40,715 nt of DNA, taken from assembly GCA_945867505.1 (NCBI GenBank), contig CAMBIM010000004.1, positions 1 through 40,715 on the forward strand. The letters run 5' to 3'. A program made the translations under genes and the position numbers. The notes under the pieces are model-generated. The model was given only the letters and a program-made list of their open reading frames with translations, had not been told where the DNA came from and searched no databases. This document shows, in pieces, positions 35,606-40,715 of the stretch; position 1 is the first letter of the stretch; each line of letters begins with the position of its first letter. This DNA comes from Chitinophaga pinensis (GTDB lineage: Bacteria; Bacteroidota; Bacteroidia; Chitinophagales; LD1).

Positions 35606-36696
35606 GCTTGAATTAGCCTTTGAAGAATGGATTCAACTTTTTTTGCTCTATCTTTCCAATCGAAGCAATTACGTATTAGAAAAACTTCTCTTTCAAGAGT
35701 ATGTATTTGAGCCTTATTATTAGCTAAGCTATTTATGGTCAATGCAAATTGCAAAGCATCGTTTGCAACCAAGCAGTTTTTACCACCAACTAAAATTTCC
35801 ATGCCACGTAAGCCTTCGTTTGTAGTTATTACAGCTTTACCGAGTGCTATGTAATCGCAAAATTTATTACGCGCACCGCCACAAACCGCATTTTTAGGAA
35901 AAGGCATTAAACATACATCCGCTTTAAGAATTTTTTCGCGCAAATTTTTTACATAACCAGTATAAATAACATTTGGTGTTTTGGCAATAGGCATTTCCCC
36001 TCCACCTATTACATGAAATTGAACCTGCTTATTTATTAAGTAAGTTTCTTCTGCTATTTCAAGCAACATTTCAAGTGCCATGCTGTTTGAGGGAAAACCG
36101 TCCTGAGGCAATGTGGTTACGCAAATAAAGCTAGTGTTGTTTGTGTGTTCTGCAGCTTCAATGGGCTGAATATTTGTTGCATTGCCTATAGATTCTATTT
36201 TTCTTGAATCAGCCGAATATGCTTTTAGCAAGAAGTCTTCTGTTTCGGAAGAAGCTGCAATGATGAAATCTACAGCATGGCAAATTTCGTTTTCCTGCTC
36301 CTTTAAATTACCAAGTGTAGTTGGGTTAGATGTAAAATGAAGATGTTCAAAATATACGCTGGTATGTGCATCAAAAACAATTTTTTTGCCTTGAAATAGT
36401 TTTGTTTTAATAGCCCACTTGCCATTATTAAACTGATGCACATAAATCAAATCTGGTTTAAACCAGAGAATGCAGAAATAATTTTTCAGAAAAAGTAAAA
36501 CTCTTTTAATGGGATTCTTTTCCCATGTGTTTCGGGCTATGTGTATATGTTCAATGTTATCGGTTACACCGTCCCAATCGCAAATGTGCAAAATCTGATG
36601 CCCGAATATTTTTAGGTGTTTTGCTATTTGTCCCGGCCGAGTACTTTCGCCATATCCGGAAAATTTATAATTAGATACTATGCAAATTTTCATCAC
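35602..36696 (-). CDS. Glycosyltransferase (GT4/GT1-like)
   Basis: 364 aa; KICIVSNYKFSGYGESTRPGQIAKHLKIFGHQILHICDW, VCLMPFPKNAVCGGARNKFCDYIALGKAVITTNEGLRGMEI. Confidence 0.85.
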   Translation of the reverse strand: MMKICIVSNYKFSGYGESTRPGQIAKHLKIFGHQILHICDWDGVTDNIEHIHIARNTWEKNPIKRVLLFLKNYFCILWFKPDLIYVHQFNNGKWAIKTKLFQGKKIVFDAHTSVYFEHLHFTSNPTTLGNLKEQENEICHAVDFIIAASSETEDFLLKAYSADSRKIESIGNATNIQPIEAAEHTNNTSFICVTTLPQDGFPSNSMALEMLLEIAEETYLINKQVQFHVIGGGEMPIAKTPNVIYTGYVKNLREKILKADVCLMPFPKNAVCGGARNKFCDYIALGKAVITTNEGLRGMEILVGGKNCLVANDALQFALTINSLANNKAQIHTLEREVFLIRNCFDWKDRAKKVESILQRLIQA

Positions 36697-37727
36697 TAAT
36701 GTGCTATGCTTTTAAATGCTGCGATTCGGGTTTTTAATGCTATTATTTTTTCGAAAACTAATGCGTAATCCTTTTTTAAAGTTCGTAATTCCTTTAACTC
36801 GCCAAGAAGGGCGTAGTATTTTAAAACAGTATCGTTACCTTCTTCATTTAGTTTAAACATAACTAGCGGCAAAAAATAATTTAACTCTTTTAGTAGGTGC
36901 AAATATTTATCTAACCAAAGTGGGAATCGCAACCCTTGCCCTGGTGTTTGATTTGTTGTTTCAAGTAATTTATAGGCATGTGTATATACCCGCATTCTGC
37001 CAAAGCCATAATAAAGTCTTTTCATGTAGCTCCAGTTCATTCGCCCATCGGGCATTAAATGTTTAAACTGAAGGCTACTACAGTAAGCAATTTCGTAACC
37101 CAAATACTTGGTTATATAACAAAGTTCCGTGTCTCCGCCACTCATTAAGTCACTGCCCTTTCTGTCAGATAATAAACTTTCAAAACCAATTGAATCCAGC
37201 GTTTTGAAAATTTCTTTTCTAACTAAAAAACCTGCACCATAAGCAGTTTCTATTTTAGATACCTCCGATACATCATAAGATTGACTTCCTACTGCAAAAT
37301 TTATTTGATACGTATTAAACCATTTAGGTTTTGCTTTTTCAAAAACCGCATCACCTTTGCCTCCTAAAATTCCAATAGTTGGGTTTCTCTCCATAATGCT
37401 AAATGCTGACTGCATATAGTTTTCGTTTAGCCAGTTGTCATCATCGCAAAAAAGCAGGTAATTAAATTTTGCTGTTAGGTAGCCTTTTTTGCGTGCACTA
37501 CTTAAACCTGAATGCTGTTCAATTACAATTTTAAATTTCTCTGAATCTAATTTTGCTGAAAGAATTTGTTGCGATAGTAGAGAAGTCCAATCGGTGGATG
37601 CATTATCTACCACAATTATTTCCCAATCAAACCCTGAAATTTTTTGACAAATTAGATGGTTTAACGTTTCAGTTAAACGCTTCTCGCTATTGTAGCAGCA
37701 TACAATTACAGAAATTCCTCGTTTCAT
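36696..37727 (-). CDS. Glycosyltransferase family 2
   Basis: ISVIVCCYNSEKRLTETLNHLICQKISGFDWEIIVVDNASTDWT, LSSARKKGYLTAKFNYLLFCDDDNWL. Confidence 0.95.
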   Translation of the reverse strand: MKRGISVIVCCYNSEKRLTETLNHLICQKISGFDWEIIVVDNASTDWTSLLSQQILSAKLDSEKFKIVIEQHSGLSSARKKGYLTAKFNYLLFCDDDNWLNENYMQSAFSIMERNPTIGILGGKGDAVFEKAKPKWFNTYQINFAVGSQSYDVSEVSKIETAYGAGFLVRKEIFKTLDSIGFESLLSDRKGSDLMSGGDTELCYITKYLGYEIAYCSSLQFKHLMPDGRMNWSYMKRLYYGFGRMRVYTHAYKLLETTNQTPGQGLRFPLWLDKYLHLLKELNYFLPLVMFKLNEEGNDTVLKYYALLGELKELRTLKKDYALVFEKIIALKTRIAAFKSIAH

Positions 37728-37728
37728 T

Positions 37729-38571
37729 TTAGCTAAGAAACAGTTTTGTTCTGTATTTTATGTAAGGCAAAATATTTTTCCGCTGCTTATAAAAAGTGCA
37801 GAGTTCTTGTAGCGTTCGGTTTTGGCTTTGCTTTAATGTAAGTTGTAGTTCAGAAGCAGAGAGAATTTCGGTTATGCATTCAATAGCTTTTAGTTTGTTA
37901 GCAAGGCGTTTTTCTTCCTTAATTCCGCCCCAAACCCCAGCATCATGCACTCGATAGGTGCATGTAAATTCATTTAAGAAATATATGTTACCCAGTTTCG
38001 AATTTAAAATATGGATAATCCAGTCAGCAAAAGGACTTTTAAAATAGGCTGGATGAAAAAAGCCTACTGATATATTATTACGCATTAATACGGAACAGGT
38101 TGGCACAAAATTGCAGGTAAGTAAATCAACTGTTGTGTATTCGGTATTTTTTAGCACCACATAATCAGGAAACCCTTCGGCTTTATTTTCGTATTTAACA
38201 TGCGCGTTGGTAAACGTAAAGGCAAAGGTTGGGTTGGTTTCTAATATTTCATATTGTTTTTGTAGCTTATGTTTGTCGTTCCAAAAATCATCACCTTCTA
38301 GCAGCGCAATATATTTTCCCTTGCAAAGGCTGAGGGCTCGCTGCCAGTTTTCAAGCATACCTATATTCTTTTCCGCAAAAAATGCTTTTATCTTTTCAGG
38401 ATATTTTTCTGTGTACAGGGCAATAATTTTTGCGGTGTTGTCAGTTGAGCAATCATCGCAAATAATAATTTCGCTTTCAAAACTACAACTTTGCATTAGT
38501 GCACTTTCAATTGCTTCGGCTATGTATTTTTCTTGATTATAAGAGATAATACAGGTGCTTATTTCTACCAT
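37729..38571 (-). CDS. Glycosyltransferase family 2
   Basis: ISTCIISYNQEKYIAEAIESALMQSCSFESEIIICDDCSTDNT, KGKYIALLEGDDFWND. Confidence 0.95.
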   Translation of the reverse strand: MVEISTCIISYNQEKYIAEAIESALMQSCSFESEIIICDDCSTDNTAKIIALYTEKYPEKIKAFFAEKNIGMLENWQRALSLCKGKYIALLEGDDFWNDKHKLQKQYEILETNPTFAFTFTNAHVKYENKAEGFPDYVVLKNTEYTTVDLLTCNFVPTCSVLMRNNISVGFFHPAYFKSPFADWIIHILNSKLGNIYFLNEFTCTYRVHDAGVWGGIKEEKRLANKLKAIECITEILSASELQLTLKQSQNRTLQELCTFYKQRKNILPYIKYRTKLFLS

Positions 38572-39311
38572 TAATAGTTTTCAGATTCTGGTTTTAAGTC
38601 AATAGATACAAACACTTTTTTTTCTGTTTCCTTATCAATGAAATAAGCATTCTTGTAATGCCCATGTGTCATAGCTCTTAAATAATCAATGGCTTCGTTC
38701 ATGGTTACTTGTTTCTCTAAATCAATTACACAAAGCGCATTAAAGTCTTTTTTTAAATTTACGTTACCCTCTTCTTTAGCATGGTTTGATTTGTAATTGC
38801 CCTCAAGAATGCTTGGTAAATTCTCTTTCAGCAATTCAATTTCAGCAGCTTGAATTTTATTGTATGCCGTTAGCGAAGTATCCCATTTTTCAATTATAAT
38901 TTCTTTTTGTGCAATGATAGCACCATGATCTAATTGCTCGTCAATTTCGTGAATAGTGGCTCCGGCTTTCATTACATTTAAAATAGAAAACACCTGCGGA
39001 AACCAACCCCGGTTGTAAGGATTTAAGCCGGGGTGAACATTAATACACTTTACACTATGCACCAACTCATTTGGGAACAATTGCTTGCAATGCAACGAAA
39101 AAACAAGGTCGTACTTTTTAATGACCTCTAAATAATTCTTTTTCAATTCAATAGGCTCGATTTTTACTTTGAGCAATTTGTTTTCGAGTAATGCGATATT
39201 TGATTTGGAGCAGGTGTAAGAAACATCAATACCATTAATACCTTCAACAAGGGATTGAAATGCATTGATTAAAAAAAAATTGTCAGACACTATCAGAATA
39301 TTGCGATACAT
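38571..39311 (-). CDS. Sugar N-formyltransferase, dTDP-4-amino-4,6-dideoxyglucose formyltransferase-like (VioF type)
   Basis: SLHCKQLFPNELVHSVKCINVHPGLNPYNRGWFPQVFSILNVMKAGATIHEIDEQLDHGAIIAQKEI, with C-terminal INxLRAMTHGxYKNAYFID-like segment. Confidence 0.83.
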   Translation of the reverse strand: MYRNILIVSDNFFLINAFQSLVEGINGIDVSYTCSKSNIALLENKLLKVKIEPIELKKNYLEVIKKYDLVFSLHCKQLFPNELVHSVKCINVHPGLNPYNRGWFPQVFSILNVMKAGATIHEIDEQLDHGAIIAQKEIIIEKWDTSLTAYNKIQAAEIELLKENLPSILEGNYKSNHAKEEGNVNLKKDFNALCVIDLEKQVTMNEAIDYLRAMTHGHYKNAYFIDKETEKKVFVSIDLKPESENY

Positions 39312-39314
39312 GGA

Positions 39315-40355
39315 TTATGGTTGATTGATTTTCTGAAATTGCTCAACAAGGTTGTTAGTAAATAAAGTAGAGCCTTCAACATTAACGTGTCCTAAATCAA
39401 AAGAATATTTAAACGTATAAAATGCTTCGTATTTTTTAGGATTAGCAAGTTCAATTCTGTTTTGAGGCGGAATCATGTTATAAACCGCCAATACATTTTG
39501 GCAATGTATTTTTTGAAGTCTTGGGGGCATTAGAAAAATAACTTTAACAGACCGCTTACTCCCTTGCTCAATCATTTGTTGCAATAGGAGCAAATAGGGT
39601 TTGTTTACGTATAGTATTTCGCGTTTTGCCTCAAGACTTTCAAACAACTCGTTGTTGTAATTCTCCATCTCTTTAAGCTGTCTACTATTTTTCAAAAAAT
39701 CTGACCGTAAGTGGTAAAAAATTGATGAAGTATCATTAATATTTAACGGAGAAAAGGAATTGTCGCATTTGAGCGAGGCGAAGTAGTGCTGATTGCCATT
39801 GAATTTCAATATGCCAGTTAACAGATTAAAGTTAAGTAAAGACTCGAAAAAATTCAGTGTGTGTATGCCGCATGCTATAACTATTCGGTAAGCAGAATAG
39901 TTTGAATGTACTATAGTGCTTATCGAATTCCACCAAGCTTCTGATGAGTAGTAATACTTTTTGCTTACAGTGTGTAAATTTATACTGGCAAAGGTATCTA
40001 CATCGCAAAGTTCTATTATAATGTATTTAGCTTTAAGGTTAGGTGTTTTTAATATGTTTCCGAATTGGTAATAAGCTTCGGGAATAGTCATCCCGTCTAT
40101 TCCATAATTGAATGTGCTGGTGTGGCAACCTACTTGGTTGTTTAGCGAATCAAAAAGAGCAGGATTAACTTGCCTGTAAATTCTACTAGAGCCTACCAAA
40201 ATAGTGTTATAATTCGGAGCGTCTTTTTCTAAACAATATTCTTTTTCATAAAGATTTCCCCATGAGAAAGGAAGTTTAATAAACGAAAAAACAAGTTGAT
40301 TAATCGCGATAATAATTAGCAGAAGCAGTAAGATTTTTAAAGCCAGCTTTTGCAT
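39315..40355 (-). CDS. Membrane-anchored SGNH-hydrolase-like protein, probable partner of the adjacent MBOAT acyltransferase
   Basis: Single N-terminal TM; TILVGSSRIYRQV (GDS-like block I), VIFLMPPRLQ, C-terminal DLGHVN (DxxH-like). Confidence 0.65.
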   Translation of the reverse strand: MQKLALKILLLLLIIIAINQLVFSFIKLPFSWGNLYEKEYCLEKDAPNYNTILVGSSRIYRQVNPALFDSLNNQVGCHTSTFNYGIDGMTIPEAYYQFGNILKTPNLKAKYIIIELCDVDTFASINLHTVSKKYYYSSEAWWNSISTIVHSNYSAYRIVIACGIHTLNFFESLLNFNLLTGILKFNGNQHYFASLKCDNSFSPLNINDTSSIFYHLRSDFLKNSRQLKEMENYNNELFESLEAKREILYVNKPYLLLLQQMIEQGSKRSVKVIFLMPPRLQKIHCQNVLAVYNMIPPQNRIELANPKKYEAFYTFKYSFDLGHVNVEGSTLFTNNLVEQFQKINQP

Positions 40356-40358
40356 TTC

Positions 40359-40715
40359 TTAAAATTGAAAATAAATAAACTGCTTGTCGGTAAACACCCC
40401 AAAATTAATAACGAGCAATATGAAGAAAACATATACTAACCATCGAAAAATTGCAGGTTGTCTGTTTAATAATTCGTTTACATCACCTTTACGCATAAGC
40501 CAATGTATTCCTTCCATAAAGGCAATAAAAACGAAACACATAACAAAATTATAAGTGTCCTTACCTAGCATATATAGCCCTAATTGGCTTTTAGAAACGT
40601 GTAAGCTGTTTTTGATAATGGTAACTGCTGTTGAAAAATTGGCGGCTCTAAAAAATATCCAAGCAAATGCTACTAACGCAAAAGTGATTAATGCTTGCAC
40701 TGACTTATTGACGAA
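40359..40715 (-). CDS. MBOAT (AlgI-like) O-acyltransferase C-terminus, truncated by window edge
   Basis: Frame stays open to the window end (FVNKSVQALITFALVAFAWIFFRAANFSTAVTIIKN...INFGVFTDKQFIYFQF); FAWIFFRA is typical of AlgI-like MBOAT C-termini. Confidence 0.82.
   Translation of the reverse strand, partial: FVNKSVQALITFALVAFAWIFFRAANFSTAVTIIKNSLHVSKSQLGLYMLGKDTYNFVMCFVFIAFMEGIHWLMRKGDVNELLNRQPAIFRWLVYVFFILLVINFGVFTDKQFIYFQF

Noticed and set aside
1-40715. CRISPR array, tRNA/rRNA genes, transposase or integrase
   Set aside because: No regularly spaced direct repeats, no recognisable tRNA/rRNA sequence and no transposase motifs were seen; a systematic tRNAscan/Infernal run was not possible.

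Overview
The window comes from a Bacteroidota-type chromosome, inferred from a T9SS C-terminal sorting domain, low-GC coding style and TAnnTTTG-like promoter boxes. From left to right it contains: (i) the 3' end of a probable peptide-ABC-transporter substrate-binding protein followed by two Opp/Dpp-type permeases; (ii) a two-gene minus-strand operon encoding large secreted paralogues (710 and 1075 aa) that share a C-terminal HRGHS...GSCGG dyad resembling clan CD (caspase/gingipain-like) cysteine peptidases and a helical module present three times across the pair; (iii) a lipoprotein, a PhoB/OmpR-type response regulator, a secreted hypothetical, a membrane-anchored patatin-like phospholipase and a DinB-like protein; (iv) an NAD-dependent epimerase, a glycosyltransferase, purN and a 1.15 kaa Fn3/LamG-like/PKD-type protein with a T9SS sorting tail; (v) a surface-polysaccharide locus of about 21 kb, truncated by the right edge, with at least nine further glycosyltransferases, an AsnB-type amidotransferase, WbpB/WlbA-like dehydrogenase, WecB/WbpI-like 2-epimerase, divergent polysaccharide deacetylase, FemAB-like acyltransferase, methyltransferase, hexapeptide acyltransferase, sugar N-formyltransferase and an MBOAT/SGNH O-acetylation pair. 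The least explained element is the duplicated caspase-like secreted pair, preceded by a strong 19-bp inverted repeat whose loop overlaps a promoter-like box. No CRISPR array, rRNA, tRNA or transposase was recognised. All function calls come from reading motifs by eye, without database searches.
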